From: Christensenella sp. UBA3792
GTDB taxonomy: Bacteria > Bacillota > Clostridia > Christensenellales > CAG-138
DNA length: 34,705 nucleotides
Direction: 5' to 3'
NCBI GenBank assembly: GCA_002369195.1
Contig: DFEW01000073.1
Location: 34,352-69,056, forward strand
The notes under the pieces were generated by a model that worked only from the letters and a program-made list of their open reading frames with translations, was not told where the DNA came from and did no database searches. Made by a program: the position numbers and the translations under genes. Positions 1 through 5,989 of this stretch are shown here, one piece after another (position 1 is the stretch's first letter; the number at the start of each line of letters is the position of its first letter).

Positions 1-409
1 CACGCATGTTGCCCTGCAGGGAGTCGGTCAGCGCTTTCGTGATCGATTCCTCGCTCATGTTCAGGAAGTTCTTCATCGCGATCTTGATGCCTTCCGGATC
101 GGTCTTGAGCCGGACCTTCGCGACTGCGTCGATGTCCACGCCGATGAAGTCGAGCGTCGGCACGTAGCCGTTGGTCTTGATGTCGATGCTGATCTGCTTT
201 AATACCAGCGTGTCCTTCCTTTCGAGGAACGGAAGCTTGATGCCCGCGCGTCCGATCAGGATCTTCGGCGTTTTCTTCATGCCGGAGATGATGAACGCCT
301 TGTCCGGCGGCGCCTTGACATAGCCGCTGACGAGAATGCCGATGACGAGCGCCGCAGCGGCGGCGATCAGTCCGATCAAAAGTCCCGGGTGTGATGCAAT
401 GTAACTCAT
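1..409 (-). CDS. Flotillin-family membrane scaffold protein, N-terminal part (gene runs off the window)
   Basis: The 136 residues visible start MSYIASHPGL, followed by one hydrophobic segment at about residues 8-29 and then an SPFH/band-7 domain of the flotillin type (VKAPPDKAFIISG, later LKTDPEGIKIAMKNFLNMSEE). Flotillins form oligomeric scaffolds in ordered membrane regions. The hairpin-anchored N terminus and following SPFH domain fit FloT/YuaG-like proteins. The ATG at 409 is preceded by AAGGAGAGAGGG, a good ribosome site. A possible promoter is TTTCGA (504-509) and TATGAT (481-486) read on the minus strand with a 17-base spacer, which is weak. The coiled-coil and C-terminal domains are outside the window. 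An nfeD gene, the usual partner of flotillin, is not seen here and could lie beyond the left edge. Confidence 0.85.
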   Translation of the reverse strand, partial: MSYIASHPGLLIGLIAAAAALVIGILVSGYVKAPPDKAFIISGMKKTPKILIGRAGIKLPFLERKDTLVLKQISIDIKTNGYVPTLDFIGVDIDAVAKVRLKTDPEGIKIAMKNFLNMSEESITKALTDSLQGNMR

Positions 410-587
410 TTCCCTCTCTCCTTTCATAACCGGTCCTCAGTGGTGCGGAGGTTTTTTGTCCGCCTCCTGTTTACGGCTTCATCATAGCGCACGCCGCCGG
501 TTTTCGAAAGGGACGCCGTCTGCAAATGGCGATCGGTATTGCCGCATAAACGGCGAAATAAGACGGTAAAATTCGCACATTCTTTTC

Positions 588-616
588 TTTCCAAATGCAC
601 GCGCGCGTTGTATAAT
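588..616 (+). promoter_or_regulatory. Sigma-A-type promoter of the HTH regulator/membrane protein pair
   Basis: TTTCCA (588-593), a 17-base spacer and a perfect TATAAT (611-616) stand 32 bases before the ATG of the HTH gene. The -35 matches 4 of 6 consensus positions. Confidence 0.7.
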
Positions 617-647
617 ACAAACAGAAAAAACACCGGAGGACAACAGC

Positions 648-1136
648 ATGGGCAAGCGCTCGGTGAAGGAACACAAAAACGTGTATCAGCAAAGCCGCGA
701 GGCGTGCGAGCTGAGCCGCGAGGCGGCAAGCGAACGGCTGCAGTATGTGTCGGCGGACCGCATCGAAAAGATCGAGAGCGGCAGAAGCGCGCCGCATCCG
801 GACGAGGTGCTCCTGATGGAGCAGGGTTACGGCAATCCGGAGCTTTCCAATTACTACTGCACGCACGAGTGCCCGATCGGCATGAAGTACGAGCAGGCGG
901 TGAGCCTGAAGGAGCTGCCGCAGCTGACCGTGGAGCTGCTTTCCGCGCTGCACGCGATGGAGGAGGAGCAGAACCGTCTGATCGACATCTCCGTCGACGG
1001 ACGCGTCAACGACTTCGAACGCAAACAATTCGACGTGATCCTTTCGAAGCTCGCCGCGCTCGACCGCTCGATCCGCGGCATGCGCATCTGGATCGAACAC
1101 GCGATCTACACCGGCAAGATCGACGAGGCGAAGTAA
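648..1136 (+). CDS. XRE-type helix-turn-helix regulator with a CxxxC motif
   Basis: 162 residues. Residues about 12-60 look like a Cro/CI-type helix-turn-helix (SREACELSREAASERL, then DRIEKIESGRSAPHPDEVLLM). Next comes YYCTHECPIG with Cys71 and Cys75, then a helical C-terminal half (about 85-160) that may mediate dimerisation. Ribosome site GGAGGA stands 7 bases before the ATG. The gene shares a transcript with the small membrane protein 48 bases downstream. The target and signal cannot be told from sequence. The Cys-x3-Cys with a nearby His could bind metal or sense redox state, but that is only a suggestion. Confidence 0.75.
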   Translation: MGKRSVKEHKNVYQQSREACELSREAASERLQYVSADRIEKIESGRSAPHPDEVLLMEQGYGNPELSNYYCTHECPIGMKYEQAVSLKELPQLTVELLSALHAMEEEQNRLIDISVDGRVNDFERKQFDVILSKLAALDRSIRGMRIWIEHAIYTGKIDEAK

Positions 1137-1184
1137 CGCGTCGCTTGCCTGCATCCCAAAGCAATCAACACAGGAGGTAAAAAC

Positions 1185-1622
1185 ATGGAACAGTACAACT
1201 ATCAGCAGCAGGTCATCGTGGAACCCGCACCGGCAAAGAAGCCGATCGGTCTGCAGGTCACGGCGCTCATCCTCGGCATCGTCGGAATGGCGCTCGCATT
1301 CGTGGCATACTTCGCGACGATCTTTTCGAACATCGGCGCAGCAGCGGCCGCTGACGGATACCCCTTCACGCAGAACGCGGCGGCGGTCTCCGGCGTCAGT
1401 CTGATCGCGAGCATCGTGATCATGGTGCTGTGCCTGGTCGCGCTGATCCTTTCGATCGCAGGTCTCGTCAAGAGCATCCGCCGCGCGACGCGCACGGTCG
1501 GCGGCATCATCATGAGCGCGATCGCTCTGAACCTTTCCGGCGCGGGCTTTGCGCTTTCGATCGTCGGCATGGTCATCGGTGGGCTCTTTAGCTTCCTGAT
1601 TCGTTCCGGCGCGATCCACTGA
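1185..1622 (+). CDS. Small multi-pass membrane protein of unknown function
   Basis: 145 residues. A polar N terminus (about 1-20, QQQV then PAPAKK) is followed by hydrophobic segments near 21-48, 68-95 and 105-138; the last may be two short spans. The segments are Gly/Ala/Ile-rich, as in DUF4190-like small membrane proteins, but I do not recognise a defined family. AGGAGG precedes the ATG by 7 bases. It follows the HTH gene on one transcript and ends at the palindromic terminator at 1646. Its role may be linked to the regulator, which is inferred from position only. Confidence 0.7.
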   Translation: MEQYNYQQQVIVEPAPAKKPIGLQVTALILGIVGMALAFVAYFATIFSNIGAAAAADGYPFTQNAAAVSGVSLIASIVIMVLCLVALILSIAGLVKSIRRATRTVGGIIMSAIALNLSGAGFALSIVGMVIGGLFSFLIRSGAIH

Positions 1623-1645
1623 CAGACGCGGTTTTTGCGCAAACA

Positions 1646-1673
1646 AAAAGGACTTCCCGCGGGAAGTCCTTTT
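1646..1673. terminator. Bidirectional terminator between convergent genes
   Basis: A perfect 28-base palindrome: left arm AAAAGGACTTCCCG (1646-1659), right arm its reverse complement (1660-1673). It ends in T-runs on both strands and lies between the converging membrane protein and ferredoxin genes, so it can serve both. Confidence 0.85.
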
Positions 1674-1687
1674 GTGTTGTTGCTCGA

Positions 1688-1858
1688 TTATTCCTGAGCC
1701 GGTGCGCCGACGGGGCAAACCTCTGCGCAGTTGCCGCATTCGATGCAGGTGTCGGGATTGATCTCGTACTTGCCGTCGCCTTCCGCGATCGCTTCAACGG
1801 GGCACTCTGCCGCGCATGCGCCGCAGGAGATGCATTCATCACTGATTTTGTATGCCAT
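1688..1858 (-). CDS. 2[4Fe-4S] ferredoxin
   Basis: 56 residues, MAYKISDECIS start. It carries two classical cluster motifs: Cys9, 12, 15 and 19 (CxxCxxCxxxCP) and Cys38, 41, 44 and 48 (CxxCxxCxxxCP). This is the standard clostridial low-potential electron carrier that exchanges electrons with pyruvate:ferredoxin oxidoreductase, hydrogenase and similar enzymes in the cytoplasm. The start is fixed by AGGAGG about 10 bases upstream. It has its own promoter (1891-1918) and shares the palindromic terminator at 1646-1673. It is shorter than most ORF finders report, so it is easily missed. Confidence 0.95.
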   Translation of the reverse strand: MAYKISDECISCGACAAECPVEAIAEGDGKYEINPDTCIECGNCAEVCPVGAPAQE

Positions 1859-1890
1859 AGTAAAAAACCTCCTCGTAAGATTACAGATTC

Positions 1891-1918
1891 ATTATAACAT
1901 GTGTTTTTGAATTTGCAA
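1891..1918 (-). promoter_or_regulatory. Promoter of the ferredoxin gene
   Basis: On the minus strand TTGCAA (1913-1918), a 16-base spacer and perfect TATAAT (1891-1896) lie 32 bases before the ATG. Confidence 0.65.
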
Positions 1919-2053
1919 CGTTTTTTTCGCAATGTTTCAGAACGATTTTCAGCGGAAAAACCTACTGTTTTTGTAGGATATTCTCTATTTTTGGGGGTCC
2001 TCTTTCTTTCGACAGCCGCCGCGGCGTAGAATGTCGGTCGGAAAGGAGGTTCC

Positions 2054-2872
2054 ATGCTGTACTCATTTCAACAGGGCCTTTTGAACATGCCGCCCAAAAG
2101 GGATCCGGACCGGCGGCTTCTGCTGCTGCCGACCGAGGAAATCCGCCCGAATGTGCATCCATCGCGCAAAAGCTTCGACCGCGCGGCGCTGTCCGAGCTC
2201 ATGGTGAGCATCGCGCAGGTTGGGCTGATCCAGCCGATCACGGTGCGCGAACTGCGCGACGGCTACGAGCTGATCGCGGGCGAGCGGCGGCTGAAGGCGT
2301 GCAGGATGCTCGGCTATCGGGAGATCCCGTGCATCGTCGTGCAGGCGAGCGATGAAAAAAGCGCCGCGATGGCGCTGATCGAAAACACGCAGCAGCAGCG
2401 GCGCGGCTGCTTTGAGGAGGCGGAAGCGCTCGAAGCGTTTCAAAAGGCGTTCGGCTATACCGACGAGCGGCTTGCGATCCGCATCGGCAAGAGCCAGTCG
2501 GTCCTATCGGGCAAACTGCGGCTTCTGGGGCTGTCGCCGCAGGTGCGCATGCGCCTGCGAGCGTGCGGGCTGCCGGAGCGCTATGCCCGCGCCCTGCTGC
2601 GATTGGACGGCGAACAGGAACAGCTGAAAGCTTTGGACTTGATCGAGCGGCGCCGGCTTTCCGCGGCGGCGGCCGACCGGCTGACCGAGGCGATGGCAAA
2701 GACGGGGGAACCGTCGCCTCTGCGGCTGCTGCGCTGCGCAAAGGACTGCCGCCTGTTCGTCAACAGCGTCAAGACCTGCATCGAGCAGCTTGACGGCACC
2801 GGCATGACCGCCACAATGGAAGAAACCCGCCGTGAGGACGGGTTGGATCTGGTCATTCATGTCAAAACGTAG
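2054..2872 (+). CDS. ParB/Noc-family chromosome-binding protein, Noc-like
   Basis: 272 residues. ParB N-terminal CTPase fold at about 24-116: GLIQPITVRE, then GERR at 76-79 in AGERRLKACRMLGY, then IENTQQQR at 109-116 (family box ENxQR). A helix-turn-helix follows at about 132-158 (DERLAIRIGKSQSVLSGKLR). The C-terminal end (LFVNSVKTCIEQL, then DLVIHV) and the N-terminal start MLYSFQQGLL resemble Noc (Bacillus Noc starts MKHSFSRFFGL, an amphipathic membrane-binding helix) more than Spo0J; this comparison is from memory. Noc blocks division over the nucleoid. Ribosome site AAGGAGG stands just before the ATG. No parA or rsmG is adjacent. A small inverted repeat CCTAC/GTAGG (1961-1977) lies upstream. 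The gene ends 2 bases before convergent holA. Confidence 0.85.
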   Translation: MLYSFQQGLLNMPPKRDPDRRLLLLPTEEIRPNVHPSRKSFDRAALSELMVSIAQVGLIQPITVRELRDGYELIAGERRLKACRMLGYREIPCIVVQASDEKSAAMALIENTQQQRRGCFEEAEALEAFQKAFGYTDERLAIRIGKSQSVLSGKLRLLGLSPQVRMRLRACGLPERYARALLRLDGEQEQLKALDLIERRRLSAAAADRLTEAMAKTGEPSPLRLLRCAKDCRLFVNSVKTCIEQLDGTGMTATMEETRREDGLDLVIHVKT

Positions 2873-2874
2873 GG

Positions 2875-3861
2875 TCAAAAACTGCGGTAGATGGCGAGGA
2901 TCAGGCCGTTCTCCTCGTCGAGCAGACCGCGCTTGAGGTCCGCGTTGATCTGCGCGAAGGCAGCGACGGCGGTGCGCAGACGGTCGACGGAGAACTTCTG
3001 CGCGTTTTTGAGCGTCATTTCGGCGGCCTTCGGGCTGCCGCCGATCGCCTTGATGATCTCCGGACGCGGACGCTTTTCTTCGAGCAGTTCCTTCGCGATC
3101 AGCATCGATTTGAGACGCCCTTCGAGGAACGACGCAATGCCGAGCGTGTTTTCGCTGCGGTCCTTGAGCGCCTCGGAAAGCTGCCGCATCGCGACCTTTT
3201 TGTTGCCGGCGAGCAGGGCGTTGAGCATCGGGAAGATCTCGAACTCCACCGACGGCGTGACGACGGTTCCGATCACCGCGTCGGTCACCGTGCCGTTCGC
3301 GCCGACGTAGTCGCACAGCTTGCCGACCTCGTTCTGCAGCCGGTACGCGTCGGTGCCGACCATCGAAACGAGATGCAGCGCTTCGACGCGATCGAGACGC
3401 ACATTGCGCGCCGCGCACACGCGCATGCACATGCGTATCGCACGATCCTCGTCCAGCGGATCGAACGAGACGAACCGGTCCTTGCCCTTAAAGAGCTTCA
3501 CAAACGCGCTGTCGCGCGCCGCGCCGCGCTTTAAAAAGATTGTGATCGCATCCTGCGAAAGAAAGAGCGTGTCGAGCGCGCGCAGCTTTTCAAGCCCCGT
3601 GTAGAGCTCATCGTCGGAAAAATCGGTGACGATCGTCACGCATATCTGATCGAACACCGGGACGCTGCGCAGCGCATCGAGAAGGAGCAGCGGTTCCGGC
3701 GCTTTCAGCCGTTTGAGGTTCAGATCGGCAAATCCGGGGTCGAGCAGCGCCACGATGCGGTCGACCGCCTGCTGCTTGGTCAGCTCCTCGCTGCCCGCAA
3801 AACAGTAGGCGCCCGACAGGGTGCGGCTGTTCGTTTTTTCGAATAGATCGCGTTCGTTCAC
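2875..3861 (-). CDS. holA: DNA polymerase III delta subunit (clamp loader)
   Basis: 328 residues, the usual length. The early region (SGAYCFAGSEELTKQQAVDRI) replaces the family's YLLYGEE-like start. RLDRVEALHLVSMVGTDAYRLQNEVGKL is the conserved domain II segment, and FEIFPMLNALLAGNKKVAMRQL is the start of the C-terminal collar domain. Delta opens the beta sliding clamp as part of the clamp loader. The start is GTG at 3861, with GGAG about 10 bases upstream. Its promoter (3891-3919) stands back to back with the rpsF promoter. The 3' end meets the Noc-like gene with a 2-base gap, so the two transcripts must converge and probably overlap. Confidence 0.9.
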   Translation of the reverse strand: MNERDLFEKTNSRTLSGAYCFAGSEELTKQQAVDRIVALLDPGFADLNLKRLKAPEPLLLLDALRSVPVFDQICVTIVTDFSDDELYTGLEKLRALDTLFLSQDAITIFLKRGAARDSAFVKLFKGKDRFVSFDPLDEDRAIRMCMRVCAARNVRLDRVEALHLVSMVGTDAYRLQNEVGKLCDYVGANGTVTDAVIGTVVTPSVEFEIFPMLNALLAGNKKVAMRQLSEALKDRSENTLGIASFLEGRLKSMLIAKELLEEKRPRPEIIKAIGGSPKAAEMTLKNAQKFSVDRLRTAVAAFAQINADLKRGLLDEENGLILAIYRSF

Positions 3862-3890
3862 GGCTTCGGCTCCGGTTGGATATCACCGGC

Positions 3891-3919
3891 ATTATACCAT
3901 AGAAAAAAACGGATTACAA
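3891..3919 (-). promoter_or_regulatory. Promoter of holA
   Basis: On the minus strand TTGTAA (3914-3919), a 17-base spacer and perfect TATAAT (3891-3896), 29 bases before the GTG start. Confidence 0.7.
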
Positions 3920-3932
3920 TGCAAAAAAGTCC

Positions 3933-3961
3933 TTGCATTCGGGGAAAAATTGTGATATAGT
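3933..3961 (+). promoter_or_regulatory. Promoter of the rpsF-ssb-rpsR operon
   Basis: TTGCAT (3933-3938), a 17-base spacer and TATAGT (3956-3961), with TG one base before the -10 (TGATATAGT), so an extended -10 element. It is divergent from the holA promoter with 13 bases between the two -35 boxes. Confidence 0.7.
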
Positions 3962-3973
3962 ACGAAAGCTAAC

Positions 3974-4008
3974 GGTCCTTCTTGCCTTCAGGAGAAGGCC
4001 ACAAGACC
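3974..4008 (+). promoter_or_regulatory. Possible rpsF leader hairpin (S6:S18 autoregulation candidate)
   Basis: The 5' leader of rpsF can fold as an outer GGTC/GACC pair (3974-3977 with 4005-4008) around a 6-bp stem GCCTTC/GAAGGC (3984-3989 with 3994-3999) with an AGGA loop. This leaves unpaired CTTCTT and CACAA on the two sides. A structured rpsF leader bound by the S6:S18 pair is known in many bacteria; whether this is that motif was not checked against a model. Confidence 0.4.
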
Positions 4009-4025
4009 ACAAGGAGGTGAAAAAC

Positions 4026-4313
4026 ATGAATCAGTACGAAGTTTTGTACGTGATCACGCCCGAACTGGATGACGAAGCAAATCAGACCGTTATGGGTAAA
4101 TTTGCAGACATCATCACCGCGAACGGCGGCGAGATCGAAAAGACGGATGTATGGGGCAAGCGTCGCCTGGCATACCCGATCGATTACAAAACCGAGGGCT
4201 TCTATGTTCTGGTTACGTTCAACGCGAACCCGGAACTGCCCCGTGAGCTCGAGCGCAACATGCGCAACGATGAACGGCTCATGCGCTACATGGTCACTCG
4301 TAAGGAAGCATAA
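4026..4313 (+). CDS. rpsF: 30S ribosomal protein S6
   Basis: 95 residues starting MNQYEVLYVITPEL, with the S6 core GKRRLAYPIDYKTEGFYVLV. S6 pairs with S18 on the platform of the 30S subunit. The ATG at 4026 is chosen because AGGAGG stands 8 bases before it; an open frame extends further upstream (to 3933) but has no ribosome site. First gene of the operon rpsF-ssb-rpsR, with its own promoter and a structured leader. At 95 residues it is the common Firmicutes length, without a C-terminal extension. Confidence 0.97.
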   Translation: MNQYEVLYVITPELDDEANQTVMGKFADIITANGGEIEKTDVWGKRRLAYPIDYKTEGFYVLVTFNANPELPRELERNMRNDERLMRYMVTRKEA

Positions 4314-4356
4314 GCACACAAAGTAACAAGCACGAAAGAACGGAGGAAACGAAAGC

Positions 4357-4776
4357 ATGAATAAGATTACTTTGATCGGCAACCTGACACATGACCCCGA
4401 GGTGCGCAGCACGCCCAGCGGCGTGACCGTATGCACCTTTACCATTGCCGTGAACAGACGCTTCGCAAACCAGAACGGCGAAAAGCAAACCGACTTTTTC
4501 CGCATCAATGCATGGCGTCAGCTGGGAGACACCTGCGCGCGTTACCTCGCAAAGGGACGCAAGGTCGCCGTCATCGGCGAGCTGCAGGCGCGCACCTATG
4601 AAGCAAAGGACGGCACGACCCGTATGTCGCTTGACGTATCGGCAGATGAAGTCGAATTCCTGACGCCGAAGAACGCCGACGATGCCGGCAGCGGTTACTC
4701 CGCGCCGCGTCCGCAGGCAAGCGCACAGGACCTCGCCGGATTTACCGATATCAATTCCGACGACTTACCGTTTTAA
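4357..4776 (+). CDS. ssb: Single-stranded DNA-binding protein
   Basis: 139 residues. OB-fold start MNKITLIGNLTHDPEVR, core FRINAWRQLGDTCARYLAKGRKVAVIGEL, and the acidic tail ending DINSDDLPF that recruits replication and repair partners. SSB coats single-stranded DNA at forks. The linker between OB-fold and tail is short (about 25 residues). It lies 43 bases after rpsF with GGAGG 8-12 bases before the ATG, in the widely conserved rpsF-ssb-rpsR arrangement, so it is co-transcribed with the two ribosomal protein genes. Confidence 0.97.
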   Translation: MNKITLIGNLTHDPEVRSTPSGVTVCTFTIAVNRRFANQNGEKQTDFFRINAWRQLGDTCARYLAKGRKVAVIGELQARTYEAKDGTTRMSLDVSADEVEFLTPKNADDAGSGYSAPRPQASAQDLAGFTDINSDDLPF

Positions 4777-4800
4777 TCTAAAATTTTTAGGAGGCATCAC

Positions 4801-5043
4801 ATGGAAGATCGTAAACTGCGTCCCCGTCGTCCGAGAAGCAGACGCAAAGTTTGCCGTTTCTGCGTTGAGAAGGCCACATCCATCGATTATAAGGACATCA
4901 AAAAGCTGCAGGGCTTCATTTCCGAGAGCGGAAAGATCATGCCCCGCCGTATGTCCGGCGTGTGCGCCGAGCATCAGCGCGATCTCGCGGTCGCGATCAA
5001 GCGCGCGCGGATCATGGCTCTGCTGCCCTACTGCGCAGAGTAA
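4801..5043 (+). CDS. rpsR: 30S ribosomal protein S18, zinc-site form
   Basis: 80 residues with the S18 core [30 protein letters not shown] and [20 protein letters not shown]. Cys18-x2-Cys21 together with a C-x2-H in GVCAEHQ gives a likely zinc ribbon, the C+ form of S18. Many bacteria carry a zinc-free C- copy instead or in addition. AGGAGG precedes the ATG by about 7 bases. Last gene of the operon, followed by a clear terminator at 5074. Confidence 0.96.
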   Translation: MEDRKLRPRRPRSRRKVCRFCVEKATSIDYKDIKKLQGFISESGKIMPRRMSGVCAEHQRDLAVAIKRARIMALLPYCAE

Positions 5044-5073
5044 GGAACCATCAAAACCAAAGACCGCTTAGCA

Positions 5074-5100
5074 CGAGACCCGAAAGGGCCTCGTTTTTTT
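5074..5100 (+). terminator. Terminator of rpsF-ssb-rpsR
   Basis: Stem CGAG-A-CCC / GGG-C-CTCG with a GAAA tetraloop (5074-5093; one A/C mismatch), then seven T (5094-5100). Confidence 0.9.
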
Positions 5101-5104
5101 GCGC

Positions 5105-5130
5105 AAAAAAACCGCCCCCGTCGGGGCGGT
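5105..5130 (-). terminator. Terminator of the mgtC-family gene
   Basis: Perfect 8-bp stem ACCGCCCC/GGGGCGGT (5111-5118 with 5123-5130). On the minus strand it runs into a T-tract (complement of 5105-5111), just after the MgtC-family stop codon. Confidence 0.88.
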
Positions 5131-5147
5131 AAAGCGTTTGAAAGGAT

Positions 5148-5882
5148 TCAGCGGCCGATCTCGCAGCTCAGCGCCTTGACGCCGTCGATCGCGGAAAGGA
5201 AGCGCACCATATCGCTGACCGTCGTTTCCGCCTTCATGCGAAGCTGCATTTCGTAGATTGCTGTGCCGTCGTCGGCAAAGGTGATCTTCGAGGACAGCAC
5301 CTGCACATGGTGCTTTTCGGAGAACGTGTCGAGCGCTTCGTTGAACGCATCGGCGTCCGCTACGGTGCAGCGGAGCTGTCCGATGCACATCGAGTCCGCG
5401 CCGACCGTGAAGCGGTGCATAAGAATCTGGATCACGGAGACCAGCACCGTTGCGAAGATGCCGATCACGTACATGCCGGAGCCGATCGCAAGACCGATGC
5501 CCGCGGTTGCCCAGATGCCCGCCGCCGTCGTCAGACCGCGCACCGAGTTGCCGGTGCGGAAGATCATGCCCGCGCCGAGGAAGGAGACGCCGGAGATGAT
5601 CTGCGCCGCGATACGCGCGGGATCCGCGCCGCGGGTGCCGTTGAACATCACGCCGGTCGGCGAGGTCAGATCGGCAAACGCGTACTTCGAAACGATCATG
5701 GTCAATCCCGCCGCGCAGCAGACGATGACGTGCGTGCGGACGCCCGCCTCCTTCAAGCGCTTGGTGCGCTCGAATCCGATGCACGCGCCGCAGATGCACG
5801 AGATGAAGATACGCAGAAAGAATTCGAGATACTGGAGCAGCGAAAACTGTCCGAGCATGTAACCGGCAAGGGTACTATACAT
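5148..5882 (-). CDS. MgtC/SapB-family membrane protein
   Basis: 244 residues. Four to five transmembrane segments in the first 155 residues with the MgtC signatures: FISCICGACIGFERTKRLKEAGVRTH, then GVSFLGAGMIFR and VRGLTTAAGIWATAGIGLAIGSG. A C-terminal soluble domain follows (about 160-244, ACT-like). MgtC proteins in pathogens help adaptation to low Mg2+ and phosphate by acting on F-type ATPase and phosphate import; in other bacteria the role is less clear. The ATG at 5882 has AGG close upstream. The gene has its own promoter with a LacI-type operator, identical to the one before the HAD/ABC operon 10.6 kb away. It lies just downstream of the Mrp operon and ends at its own terminator. Confidence 0.9.
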   Translation of the reverse strand: MYSTLAGYMLGQFSLLQYLEFFLRIFISCICGACIGFERTKRLKEAGVRTHVIVCCAAGLTMIVSKYAFADLTSPTGVMFNGTRGADPARIAAQIISGVSFLGAGMIFRTGNSVRGLTTAAGIWATAGIGLAIGSGMYVIGIFATVLVSVIQILMHRFTVGADSMCIGQLRCTVADADAFNEALDTFSEKHHVQVLSSKITFADDGTAIYEMQLRMKAETTVSDMVRFLSAIDGVKALSCEIGR

Positions 5883-5916
5883 GGAAACCTACCGCCTTTC
5901 GCAGAAAAAATGAAGT

Positions 5917-5934
5917 AGCGCAAACGTTTGCGCT
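5917..5934. promoter_or_regulatory. LacI-type operator before the mgtC-family gene
   Basis: Perfect 18-bp palindrome AGCGCAAACGTTTGCGCT with the central CG typical of LacI/GalR-family sites. It starts 12 bases after the -10 box, so a bound repressor would block the promoter. The same 18 bases occur at 16506-16523. A degenerate related sequence (GCAAACGCCCGTTTA, 5978-5992) lies just upstream of the -35 box. Confidence 0.85.
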
Positions 5935-5946
5935 GTTGATTATTTA

Positions 5947-5975
5947 ATCTTATCATGTTCCGCCGCGCTTGTCAA
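5947..5975 (-). promoter_or_regulatory. Promoter of the mgtC-family gene
   Basis: Minus-strand TTGACA (5970-5975, perfect), 17-base spacer, TAAGAT (5947-5952). Both hexamers and the spacing equal those of the HAD/ABC promoter at 16465-16493. Confidence 0.85.
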
Positions 5976-5989
5976 TCGCAAACGCCCGT

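Noticed and set aside
471..1739. Open frame of 422 codons on the minus strand
   Set aside because: Overlaps the HTH and membrane-protein genes and the palindromic terminator; no domain seen.
1961..1977. Small inverted repeat CCTAC/GTAGG before the Noc-like gene
   Set aside because: Only five pairs with a T-rich loop; too short to call an operator or terminator.
5917..5934. Operator palindrome acting as a terminator of the Mrp operon
   Set aside because: As RNA it could form a six-pair stem, but the T-run starts too far away (about 6 bases on) and the identical site at 16506 is clearly an operator position.
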